From positions 744,001 to 808,000 of the forward strand of contig OY781040.1 in the NCBI GenBank assembly GCA_963676095.1: a DNA stretch of 64,000 nt, read 5' to 3'. The notes below the pieces were generated by a model. It did no database searches. It worked only from the letters and a program-made list of their open reading frames with translations, and was not told the DNA's origin. Shown piece after piece: positions 57,022 to 64,000 of this stretch. Position 1 is the stretch's first letter. The number at the start of each line of letters is the position of its first letter. The position numbers were made by a program, and so were the translations under genes. The DNA is from G963676095 sp963676095 (GTDB taxonomy: Bacteria; Bacteroidota; Bacteroidia; Bacteroidales; Prolixibacteraceae).

Positions 57022-60000
57022 TTAAAAATTAAGCTGGATGCCGAAAGCCCAGGTTTTTAAAGGAGGCAGGTAGCCGGTCAGGGTAAACTCAGGGTCCAGC
57101 CCGAAGTAATCGGTCAGGGTCAGCAGGTTCTGGCCCTGCACGTAACACCGGACATCCTGCAGGAAATTGTTTACCCGCAGACGGTACCCCAGTTGGATAT
57201 TTTTGAGCCGGATAAACGAGGCATCGCCAACCGCAGCCGTACTGTTGCTGAAGTACCCGTGCAGACGGTTAATCTGTGAATTCGCTCCCGAAGAATACGG
57301 CATGTACCGCCCGCCGGGGTTACTCGCAGACCATACGTCCAGTACTTCCACCGGCTGGTTATACATGCTGCCCGGCCGGACCATCAGGCTGTTGTAGTTC
57401 TCCTGCCTTTGTTTGACAAACTGGAACAAAAAAGAGAACTCCCATTGTTTGTAAGCGAATTGGTTCGACCAGCCACCGAAATACCTGACACCCACTTCTT
57501 CGATCACCTGGTTATCATCGGGAGAGGTGATGCTGCCGTCGTCGTTGTAGTCGGTAAATTGGTAGAGGCCGGTTTCAGGGTCGATGCCCTCGTAATGATA
57601 GACCTTGACGATTGAGGTGGGATAGCCCACGACATACTGATTGGCATAGGTAGAGCCTTCCAGCCCGGGAAAGGACACCAGTTTGTTTTTGGGGAAGCTG
57701 ATATTGAAATTGCTACTCCAGCGAAAATGCCCGGCACTGACCGGCACCGTATTCAGTTCCAGTTCCAGTCCTTTGTTTTCCACCGTGGCGGGCAGGTTGG
57801 CCTGTATGCTGCTAAAGCCTGTGGTGGCCGGCAGGGGGATGCCCACCAACTGGTTGCCCGACCGGTTGCGGTACCAGGCGGCGCTGAGCTGTAGCCGGTC
57901 GCTGAGAAAGCCCAGTTCCAGGGCCACTTCCAATTTTTTGGTTTTTTCCCAGCTAAAATAAGGATTATATAGCCGGGAAGGATATAAGGTCGTACTGCCC
58001 CCATATAGCGTACTGCTCACGGTATAGGTATCCAGGTACTGGTAATCGCCGATCAGGTCGCTGCCGGTGACCCCGTAACTACCCCGGAGTTTTCCGAAGC
58101 TCAGCCAAGTGATCCCGGACAGGAAGCTTTCTCTGGAGAACAGCCACGCAGCGCCAACGGCCCCGAAGCTGGCAAACCGGTTGTCGGGACCGAACCGGCT
58201 GGAACCGTCCCGGCGGCCAGTGAGATTCAGGATATACCGGTTTTTATACTGGTAATTGATCCGACCGAACACGGCTGCATATTTGTATTCTGTTTCGGAG
58301 TCGTCATAAACCGAAACCGTCCCTGCCGCGGCCAGGTTGGTGATCAGTGCGTTGCTTTCAAACCCGTAGCCCATCACGTATAGTACCGTCTTTTCGGTTT
58401 GCTGGCAGGTACCGCCCAGCAGGACATCCAGTTCATGATCTGTAAACGTATGCCTGTAGTTGATCTGGGGTTCCAGCAAATATGAAAACTGCTGGTTTTG
58501 GTTTTTATAAGCCTGGGAGTTGGCCGGGGTGATCCCGTAGGCCGGGTTATACATGGTATTGGGGCGGAGCATTAATTCGTTAAAGGCGGTATAGCTTATC
58601 CCCCCGTTCACCTTTACAAAAACCGATGGTAAGCATTCGTACTGCAGGTTTAGGTCCGTATTAAAAGTCTTGCTTTTGTAAGAATAAGTACTTTCGTAAG
58701 CTGCCACGGGGTTGGTGAAGGTGTTGTCCGCCCAGTTCAGGCTGCCGTCTTCCTGGTACAGGGCCGGGGCATTCGGGCTAAGCCGCAGTGCCTGGCTGGT
58801 AATACCGGTCTGGATCAGGTTGTTGGACTGATCGGAAAACAGGCCGGTGGCATTCAGCCTAAACTTGTTGTTATCGGATCGATGGCTCAGGTTCCCGGAA
58901 AGGTTCGTGGTTTTGTATTTAAAATCATCAGAGAATACGGTGGTTTGCTCATTGTGGCTGCCGCTGATCAGAAAGCCGGTGTTTTTGCTGCCCCCGCTCA
59001 GCGAGAGCTGCACTCCGGAGCTTTCGGCTGTCCGGCCGGTCAGTTCGTCCTGCCAGTCGGTGTACCGGGTTTCGTCCCAGGTACCGTTCACATCATAGGC
59101 ATTGGCCGGGTAGCTGGTAATCCCGTCATTGGCATACGCCTGCCGGCGCATGTCCAGGTATTGCGGGGTATTCATCAACTTCATTTTGTTCGCTACCTGG
59201 CTGAGGCCATAACTGCTGTTTACACTGAAAGCCGTTTCCCGGCCTGCCCTCCCTTTTTTGGTGGTGACCAGGATCACCCCGTTGGCCCCGCGGGAACCAT
59301 AGATGGCCGTGGCATCGGCATCCTTCAGGATCTCGATGCTTTCGATGTCGTTGGGGTTAATGGCATTGAGCGGATCAATTTCCCCGTAGGGAAGAATGGT
59401 TCCCCCAAGGGAGGTCGGCGACTGGAGCGTTGCAGGCACCCCGTCGATAATGTACATGGGGTAGTTGCCGGCCCGGCGCAGGCTGTTGGTACCCCTTATT
59501 TGGATACTGTAACCACCGCCGGGTACCCCGCTGCCCTGGGTGATGTTCACCCCGGCCATGCGGCCCTGGACAGAGGAAAGCACATTGCTCACCGGCTGGT
59601 CTTCGATTTCTTTGGCCGTAATCCGGGCAATGCTCCCGGTGCGTTCCTGTTCCTTTACGGTGTAGTACCCGGCATTGACCGTCACCTCCGAAAGGGTGGT
59701 AATGTCTTCCCGGAGTTCCATGTCCAGCCGGGCCCGCCCGTTCAGCGCGGCCTGTTCTGTTTTGTACCCGATAAAGGAAAATGTCAGGGTGTCGGCCGGA
59801 CCTGCCGGCAGCCGGTAATGACCCTGTTTACCGGTAACAGTACCCCTGGTGGTGCCTTTAATCATGACATTGACGCCCGGCAGGGGTTGGCCTGTGGTGT
59901 CGGTGACCCGGCCGCTGACAACGGTCTCCTGCTGCCAGGCTGTTGTTCCGGCCTCGTTCTTTAGTACCGGGTTTCGTATCGGAGTCTGGGCCTGTAAAAC

Positions 60001-60102
60001 GCTTGTTCCGGACAGGGCAGAGCAAAACAACAGCAAGGAGAGGCTATAAAACCACAGGCTTGTTTTAAGTTCGGATTTTACGGGTTTATACCTCATTATC
60101 AA
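57022..60102 (-). CDS. SusC/RagA family TonB-dependent outer-membrane transporter
   Basis: 1026 aa. After the signal peptide (ending VLQAQT) comes a carboxypeptidase-regulatory-like domain (VVSGRVTDTTGQPLPGVNVM), then the plug with IIDGVPATLQ and SIEILKDADATAIYGSRGA, and a large beta barrel ending WAFGIQLNF. There is no N-terminal STN domain, and no ECF sigma or anti-sigma gene is adjacent, so trans-envelope signalling is not indicated. Energised by TonB, it imports a ligand gathered by SusD. First gene of the operon; its leader contains terminator-like hairpins. Confidence 0.94.
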   Translation of the reverse strand: MIMRYKPVKSELKTSLWFYSLSLLLFCSALSGTSVLQAQTPIRNPVLKNEAGTTAWQQETVVSGRVTDTTGQPLPGVNVMIKGTTRGTVTGKQGHYRLPAGPADTLTFSFIGYKTEQAALNGRARLDMELREDITTLSEVTVNAGYYTVKEQERTGSIARITAKEIEDQPVSNVLSSVQGRMAGVNITQGSGVPGGGYSIQIRGTNSLRRAGNYPMYIIDGVPATLQSPTSLGGTILPYGEIDPLNAINPNDIESIEILKDADATAIYGSRGANGVILVTTKKGRAGRETAFSVNSSYGLSQVANKMKLMNTPQYLDMRRQAYANDGITSYPANAYDVNGTWDETRYTDWQDELTGRTAESSGVQLSLSGGSKNTGFLISGSHNEQTTVFSDDFKYKTTNLSGNLSHRSDNNKFRLNATGLFSDQSNNLIQTGITSQALRLSPNAPALYQEDGSLNWADNTFTNPVAAYESTYSYKSKTFNTDLNLQYECLPSVFVKVNGGISYTAFNELMLRPNTMYNPAYGITPANSQAYKNQNQQFSYLLEPQINYRHTFTDHELDVLLGGTCQQTEKTVLYVMGYGFESNALITNLAAAGTVSVYDDSETEYKYAAVFGRINYQYKNRYILNLTGRRDGSSRFGPDNRFASFGAVGAAWLFSRESFLSGITWLSFGKLRGSYGVTGSDLIGDYQYLDTYTVSSTLYGGSTTLYPSRLYNPYFSWEKTKKLEVALELGFLSDRLQLSAAWYRNRSGNQLVGIPLPATTGFSSIQANLPATVENKGLELELNTVPVSAGHFRWSSNFNISFPKNKLVSFPGLEGSTYANQYVVGYPTSIVKVYHYEGIDPETGLYQFTDYNDDGSITSPDDNQVIEEVGVRYFGGWSNQFAYKQWEFSFLFQFVKQRQENYNSLMVRPGSMYNQPVEVLDVWSASNPGGRYMPYSSGANSQINRLHGYFSNSTAAVGDASFIRLKNIQLGYRLRVNNFLQDVRCYVQGQNLLTLTDYFGLDPEFTLTGYLPPLKTWAFGIQLNF

Positions 60103-60128
60103 TTTGTTTTGAGATTTGGATTGGGTTT

Positions 60129-60150
60129 AAAAAAGGGCATAGCAATGCCC
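60129..60150 (-). terminator. Terminator-like hairpin in the susC leader
   Basis: On the minus strand, GGGCAT-TGCT-ATGCCC (60150-60135) is followed by six T residues (60134-60129), only 26 bases before the susC ATG. Transcripts entering susC must pass it, so it could act as an attenuator. Confidence 0.55.
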
Positions 60151-60221
60151 ATAAGCAGAATTTGGGTTTCATACTTTCAGAATTTTGGTTTGTTAAAAGG
60201 AGATTGACTTGTTTCCCAAAG

Positions 60222-60250
60222 CCTCCGGGATTTTTAGAAAGTCCCGGAGG
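60222..60250 (-). promoter_or_regulatory. Second hairpin in the susC leader
   Basis: CCTCCGGGA (60222-60230) pairs with TCCCGGAGG (60242-60250) around an 11-nt loop. With the hairpin at 60135-60150 it makes a two-stem leader. Confidence 0.5.
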
Positions 60251-60506
60251 GCTAAAGACGGGCCATTGTTATCGATGCTGTTCTCAGGGGGCCCGTTGGG
60301 GGAAGAAAGAAGGGCAATTTTGGTTAAGCATGATTTGTTTATTTATTTTTCCTAAATTAGGATGTTAATAATTTATTTTGACTAATGATCAAGCCTGTTG
60401 CACGCCACCAAACAGTTGCGACGGGCTTTTGCTTTTTCTATGGAATGTCCGGTTCAATACGTCATAACCAATACCGTTTTTAAGTTTAAACGATTGAGCA
60501 TCTAAC

Positions 60507-60790
60507 GGCATGCCCGGTAAAAAGGCATGCCACGGGCAATTAAGTTGAGCCTGTTTAAATGGAAAGCGCCTGGAACAAAAGCAAAAAAGGCGCGAGCTCA
60601 ACTTACCGACTTTGGGGTACTGGCAATACCTTGCAACGATAAGAGAGCCCACGCCTAGGTCGTGAGCCATTCTTACTTATCATCTCGTTGCAAAAGAAAA
60701 GTGCCAGTTTTCAAAGTCGAGACTCAAAGCGAATGCTTCTAATATTTTTAACTATCGAAGATTCGCGAAATTACATCTTTCAGATGTAAT
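60507..60790. other. Cluster of five consecutive hairpins, possible structured RNA or recombination element
   Basis: In order: TGCCCG/CGGGCA with two copies of GGCATGCC (60507-60538); TAAGTTGAGC/GCTCAACTTA (60541-60550, 60596-60605) enclosing GCGCCT/AGGCGC; a long imperfect hairpin at 60608-60718 with three paired blocks (GACTTTG, ACTGGCA, TTGCAACG with their complements) and an inner CACG/CGTG stem; GCGAAT-CTTC/GAAG-ATTCGC (60729-60766); and ATTACATCT/AGATGTAAT (60770-60790). Such density is not expected by chance. A minus-strand ORF (60389-60670) runs through it, but its codons look dictated by the stems. I cannot name the family. Confidence 0.55.
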
Positions 60791-60818
60791 GTTTGGGCAA
60801 ATATAATAATATTTATCA

Positions 60819-60842
60819 AATGTGGGTAATTATACCCACATT
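60819..60842. promoter_or_regulatory. Operator palindrome upstream of XRE gene
   Basis: Perfect 10-bp arms AATGTGGGTA and TACCCACATT separated by ATTA, 44 bp ahead of the XRE gene start. Probably the regulator's own binding site. Confidence 0.7.
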
Positions 60843-60886
60843 ATTTTTCTTCATAATGCTGAAATTGCTATTTAACTATTTCTGTT

Positions 60887-61135
60887 ATGGTAATTCTTGA
60901 CGATAAAAATGAATTCCTACGTCTTTTTGGAGAGCGTTTGGGGCATTTTAGAACAGAGCAAAAACTTAGTTTCCGAGAATTAGCTCTGAACTGCAATTTA
61001 GATCATAGTGATATCCGCAAAATTGAAAAAGGGAAAAGAAACATTCAATTATCCACAATTTTAGAATTGGCTAAAGGACTAGACATACACCCCAAAGAGC
61101 TTTTTGATTTTGAAATGAATATAGAAAAAGAATGA
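60887..61135 (+). CDS. Small XRE-type helix-turn-helix regulator
   Basis: 82 aa, essentially one HTH_3 domain: LGHFRTEQKLSFRELALNCN (helices 1-2), LDHSDIRKIEKGKRNIQ (recognition helix), STILELAKGLDIHPKELFDF. No sensor domain. A strong inverted repeat lies just upstream. The gene is A+T-rich, in contrast to the SusCD module to its left. Regulators of this size accompany mobile or accessory DNA in Bacteroidota; the target besides its own promoter is unknown. Confidence 0.88.
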   Translation: MVILDDKNEFLRLFGERLGHFRTEQKLSFRELALNCNLDHSDIRKIEKGKRNIQLSTILELAKGLDIHPKELFDFEMNIEKE

Positions 61136-61223
61136 TGTTGCGGGGAGCTCTTTGTAAGATTAGGATTCATAGTTATTGCTAACAGCTATTTTTACTGTTT
61201 CGGTTATGGAATTTTAAACTAAA

Positions 61224-61367
61224 ATGCACTCAAAACGAAATAAAGAAGAACTCAACAGAAAAAATGCATTAGTTAATAAATACTTATGCAACTTTATCGC
61301 ATCCAAATTTTTAAGAATATTTTACGACCGGAATAAGAAGGAAATTACACAAAACAAAGTCGAGTAG
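61224..61367 (+). pseudogene. Short ORF ending inside the group II intron (possible interrupted gene)
   Basis: 47 codons starting MHSKRNKEELNRKNALVNKY, rich in Lys and Asn, 88 bp after the XRE gene on the same strand. The predicted intron boundary lies at 61359, and the last codons and the stop come from intron sequence. It could be the remaining 5' part of a gene cut by the intron, which would lie antisense to it. It may equally be a chance ORF. Confidence 0.3.
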
Positions 61368-61396
61368 GCAAGGGCATTTCAGCCCAAGCCTCTCAC

Positions 61397-61433
61397 AAAA
61401 CCGTACGGGAAACTCTCGCTTCATACGGCTTTT
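61397..61433 (-). ncRNA. Domain V of the outer group II intron
   Basis: Minus strand AAAGCCGTATGAAGCGAG, then AGTTTCCCGTACGGTTTTG, folds as the conserved catalytic hairpin with the AGC-type triad near its 5' side. The last codons and TGA of the outer reverse transcriptase overlap it. Confidence 0.8.
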
Positions 61434-62001
61434 GTCAATTTTAAACCTGTTACGACAGATTCATGTTGCCATGAAGCAAATAAAGTTGGCTTCGATTTCT
61501 GTATTTTGTACAGAAACTGATGTGCTTTCTTTAGTTTGTTGCGTAACGATTTGTACCTGTTCATTACCCATTTTATTAATCGGCGGTGTAAGCACCGAAA
61601 AATAAATGACATGGCTGATGGACGGAACTTGCCGTAGTAGTTTATCCAACCTTGTAGTTGCGGGTTTAATTCCGCTGCAATGCTTTCAATGGTGGCACTT
61701 GTCCAACGATGAAAGTTTGTTTTGCGCAAGGTTTCTAAAATACGTTTCCCTGATTTCACACTTATTGCTAAATCAAAACCTAAGAACAGATGTCCATCTT
61801 TTGTTTTCGATGAACGTGGTTTGAATGTAAACCCAAGAAAATCGAATTTCACCAGTTCAAAATTCCCTGTCCGCTTGTGGTCTTTGCAATATACAAGTTT
61901 TGTCTTTTCGGGGTGCAGTTCCAGCTTACAATCTTGCATCCGTTTTCTCAACCTTTCCAACACGTAACGTGCCTGTTCTTCCGATTTGCAATGAATTACA
62001 A
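61421..62001 (-). CDS. Outer intron reverse transcriptase/maturase, 3' exon
   Basis: After the split at the YADD motif, the frame continues IVIHCKSEEQARYVLERLR, then HPEKTKLVYCKDHKR and FDFLGFTFKPRSSKT, the RT thumb/domain X boundary. The maturase domain X follows with NPQLQGWINYYGKFRPSAMS and ends SVVTGLKLTKAV. There is no HNH endonuclease domain. An in-frame ATG at 62104 lies in the inner intron and is not a real start. Together with 63889-64000 it makes one protein if 62002-63888 is removed. Confidence 0.85.
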
Positions 62002-62040
62002 ATCGAGTAGACCCAGGGAACTTCCCCCTGAGTCCCTCCC

Positions 62041-62075
62041 AGATCCGTACGTGACAGTCTCCCGTCATACGGCTC
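62041..62075 (-). ncRNA. Domain V of the inner group II intron
   Basis: Minus strand GAGCCGTATGACGGGAGACT then GTCACGTACGGATCT, 35 nt, folds as a textbook domain V with GAGCCGTA paired to TACGGATC-like bases and a GGGAGACT turn. Domain VI and the 3' end follow within 39 nt. Confidence 0.88.
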
Positions 62076-62100
62076 CTATTATTCAGCCTCAATGGTACAT

Positions 62101-63357
62101 TCATACCATTGGCGGTGTGATTCCAAACTTCCAGTGTGCAAATAAAGTGGGGTTCTGTTTATACATACTACCCAACCACCGAATCGCTCTGGTTTTATGC
62201 CTTCTACATCGCTTAAACTTCCGTGATACCCAATGGGCTAATCGTTCGTTTAGACGCTGAAACAACGGATACATCGCTGATTTGTAAAACTTGCTGTAGT
62301 AACTGATATAGCCTTGCAACATCGGATTAAAAATATTCGCTAAATCCGTCAGGCTTTTATCTGATCTTTCATGTAAGTTCCAGCTCCTTATTTCTTTGCT
62401 GATCTTCTTTTTCGCTTTCATGCTGATAGCAGGACTAAAATTAATAAAGAATTTACCCCATCGATTCTTTGACCTCCTTGCCATAAAAGTAAACCCGAGA
62501 AAATCAAATTTCTCCAGGTCATGGCTTCCTCTTCTGTCATCATCTTTGCAGTAAACAATCTTAGTCTTTGCTTCATTTAATGAAAGTTTACACTGTTCCA
62601 TTCTATCCTTGATCGCTGTTTTAAGGAACTCTGCTTCTTCCTTTGTCCTGCAATGGCAAATGGTATCGTCCGCATATCTTTCAAAGGGGACTAAGGGATA
62701 TTTCCGTTTCATCCATTCATCAAAAGTATAATGCATATACAGATTCGCTAATAGTGGCCCGACTACTGACCCTTGTGGTACTCCATTCGCTCTCTTTATC
62801 TGATGACCATCACTTGTTTGGTATGGAACTTTCAGCCATCTTTCAATATAAAGTAATATCCAGCGCTCCGATGTGTGTCGTTTGACTGCCTTCATGAGAA
62901 GTTCATGATCTATCGTGTCGAAAAACTTTCGAATGTCCAGATCAAGTACCCAGTCATATCGCCAGCACCGTCGCCGGGCTGCTTCTACCGCCTGATGGGC
63001 CGACCGGTTTGGCCGGTAAGCATAAGAGTTCTCGTGGAATAATGGATCAATTACCGGTTCTAATAGCAGAACTGCGCACATTTGTGCGACGCGATCCGAG
63101 ACCGAAGGGATTCCAAGCGGCCTCGTTTCTCCATTCCCTTTGGGTATTTCAACCAGTTTTACTGCCGATGGCATATAACTCCCCGATGACATCCGGTTCC
63201 AAAGTTTATATAGGTTCTTCCCTACTTCACGATCGAACGATTCTATGGTTACATTGTCTATGCCTCCGGCTCCCTGGTTGCGTTTCACCTTCAGGTATGC
63301 CTTCCAAACTACTTGTTTTGGAATGTCAAATGGCTTTGCTGTCTGATTTAATTTCAT
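62101..63357 (-). CDS. ltrA: Group II intron reverse transcriptase/maturase (inner intron)
   Basis: 418 aa. RT blocks in order: KRNQGAGGIDNVTIESF, GETRPLGIPSVSDRVAQ, YAYRPNRSAHQAVEAARR, DLDIRKFFDTIDHELL, GVPQGSVVGPLLANLYMHY, FERYADDTICHC (catalytic YADD), KFDFLGFTF. Domain X follows (NPMLQGYISYYSKFYKSAMY). It ends without an HNH endonuclease domain, so it belongs to the endonuclease-less bacterial types and would rely on DNA replication forks or nicks for priming. It should assist splicing and mobility of its own intron. It is related to, but clearly different from, the outer intron's enzyme. Confidence 0.95.
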   Translation of the reverse strand: MKLNQTAKPFDIPKQVVWKAYLKVKRNQGAGGIDNVTIESFDREVGKNLYKLWNRMSSGSYMPSAVKLVEIPKGNGETRPLGIPSVSDRVAQMCAVLLLEPVIDPLFHENSYAYRPNRSAHQAVEAARRRCWRYDWVLDLDIRKFFDTIDHELLMKAVKRHTSERWILLYIERWLKVPYQTSDGHQIKRANGVPQGSVVGPLLANLYMHYTFDEWMKRKYPLVPFERYADDTICHCRTKEEAEFLKTAIKDRMEQCKLSLNEAKTKIVYCKDDDRRGSHDLEKFDFLGFTFMARRSKNRWGKFFINFSPAISMKAKKKISKEIRSWNLHERSDKSLTDLANIFNPMLQGYISYYSKFYKSAMYPLFQRLNERLAHWVSRKFKRCRRHKTRAIRWLGSMYKQNPTLFAHWKFGITPPMV

Positions 63358-63888
63358 CCTAAAATTGCTTTCAGTTGGTTAATTCTTTCAGCTGAATAAT
63401 GTACCCCCTTCGCTAAACCTTCATTACAAAGACTGTCTGATACTACTACGGGGTACTCTGTCCCTGTGCCTCGTATTGGTACTCTGAACTTTACAGGTTC
63501 TCTGCTTAGCGTTCTCCCTTAGCACCGAGACGACAGGTTCCCAAGTTCCATGATAACGCCTCTTTACAGATCATGCCATCTTTGTGCCGGATGCCGCTTA
63601 GACAGTGTATCAGGTGCCCTCCAAGCTTATCCCGGGTTAACGACTTCCCCCCGGTTCTGACATCATCACTACGCTTTCGACATTTCATCAATGGTTCCCT
63701 TGCGGTCATCTTCTGTAAAGTCACCTGATAGATTCTACTCTACCTTTTCTGTATCGCTCACGACCGCACCTCTTAAATGCAGCAGCATACAGCGGTTTGA
63801 AATCAGTTCCTGCAAACCGAATCCGGAGGGCCTGCCTCCATCATCATCATAGCATCAGCTCCCGCTACAGGAGTTGTTCTTGGCGCAC

Positions 63889-64000
63889 TATCATCGGCAT
63901 ACCGTTCAAACTTGACTCCATTAAAATGTTTGGTCAGCCATTGGTCGAAAGTATAATGAAGAAACAGGTTGGCAAGCAATGGACTGATAACACCACCTTG
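63889..64000 (-). CDS. Outer intron reverse transcriptase, 5' exon fragment (cut by window edge)
   Basis: 37 codons reading QGGVISPLLANLFLHY, then TFDQWLTKHFNGVKFERYADD, plus the first base of the next codon. This is RT blocks 4-5 and stops precisely at the catalytic aspartates, where the inner intron begins. The rest of the N-terminal part lies beyond 64000; the C-terminal part resumes at 62001. Confidence 0.88.

Larger units (their letters stand above)
62002..63888 (-). mobile_element. Inner group II intron nested in the outer intron's reverse transcriptase gene
   Basis: 1887 nt. The 5' end is GTGCG at 63888-63884, the group II consensus start; the 3' end is CTACTCGAT at 62010-62002. The exons join as GATGAT-A / TT-GTA, restoring YADDIVIHC. 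The element holds an RNA 5' part (63358-63888, no protein gene), a full reverse transcriptase (62101-63357), domain V and domain VI. TTATCATG at 63556-63549 (minus) could be the exon-binding site for ATGATA just before the insertion, but a 6-bp match is weak evidence. Confidence 0.9.
61359..64000 (-). mobile_element. Outer group II intron, 5' part beyond window
   Basis: The 3' end is recognised on the minus strand by domain V (61397-61433), a domain VI stem (GGGC-TGAAAT-GCCC within 61370-61394) and the terminal CTACTCGAC, ending at 61359. Its reverse transcriptase gene is split by the inner intron at 62002-63888. The intron continues beyond 64000. Group II introns are self-splicing RNAs that move by reverse transcription into DNA targets. 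Confidence 0.85.

Noticed and set aside
58882..59964. 360-aa plus-strand ORF opposite susC
   Set aside because: Lies wholly antisense to a clear SusC gene; G+C-rich DNA leaves long open antisense frames, and the translation has no domain.
50930..60330. Integrative conjugative element
   Set aside because: No integrase, relaxase, transfer gene or flanking repeat was found in the window.
60389..60670. 93-aa minus-strand ORF
   Set aside because: It crosses several strong inverted repeats, and its sequence looks determined by base pairing, not by protein constraints. Reported instead as a structured region.
60608..60718. Integron attC-like site
   Set aside because: The multi-block hairpin resembles one in outline, but the ends do not show the GTTRRRY/RYYYAAC core and there is no integrase or cassette array.
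62002..62104. ATG at 62104 as start of the 227-aa RT-like ORF
   Set aside because: This ATG and the first 34 codons lie in the 3' part of the inner intron; the true frame enters from the YADD exon at 63889.

Overview
The window is chromosomal DNA of a member of the Bacteroidota, most likely order Bacteroidales or a close relative. The evidence is a SusC/SusD pair, DUF3857, DUF4831 and DUF6520-type proteins, and several start-proximal copies of the Bacteroidetes -7 promoter element TAnnTTTG (before miaA, the fur-like gene and the first POT gene). No tRNA, rRNA or CRISPR array was seen.

Layout. (1) 1-12.1 kb, minus strand: a carbohydrate-utilisation locus. An SSS symporter runs off the left edge. 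Beside it lies a six-gene operon of about 11 kb: GH110-like galactosidase, an unassigned 1141-aa lipoprotein, GH32-like protein, MFS sugar porter, PfkB sugar kinase and GH20 hexosaminidase. A nearly identical 34-bp box precedes both the symporter and the operon, so they are probably co-regulated. The locus has no SusC/SusD in view. (2) 12.4-22.1 kb, plus strand: housekeeping genes, namely a pRiA4b ORF-3-like gene, miaA, a Nudix gene, a glycosyltransferase, a RelA/SpoT protein, a Fur-family regulator lacking the usual CxxC, purA and a D-threonine-aldolase-like gene. (3) 22.2-31 kb, plus strand: two hypothetical proteins, a large secreted amidase/golvesin/Fn3 protein and two DUF3857 proteins, one of which has lost the transglutaminase cysteine. 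(4) 30.9-50.8 kb, both strands: pepD, an MFS carrier, DUF4831, nnr, two tandem POT peptide transporters, panE, acs, an SDR-like protein, a membrane protein, fadD, fused ccsBA and a YgaP-like protein.

(5) 51.0-60.3 kb is visibly richer in G+C than its flanks and looks like an acquired module. A MauE-type redox membrane protein and a tiny four-cysteine DUF6520-like exported peptide face a SusC-SusD-S9 peptidase operon across a shared terminator. This layout suggests that a small cysteine-containing exported peptide is oxidised and processed, and perhaps recaptured by the SusCD pump. (6) 60.5-60.85 kb holds five consecutive hairpins and a perfect XRE operator palindrome ahead of a small XRE regulator.

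(7) 61.36-64 kb, minus strand, is a nested pair of group II introns. A complete 1887-nt intron with its own reverse transcriptase sits inside the reverse transcriptase gene of a second intron, exactly at the codons for the YADD catalytic motif. Removing 62002-63888 rejoins the reading frame as YADDIVIHC. This is the most clear-cut unusual structure in the window.
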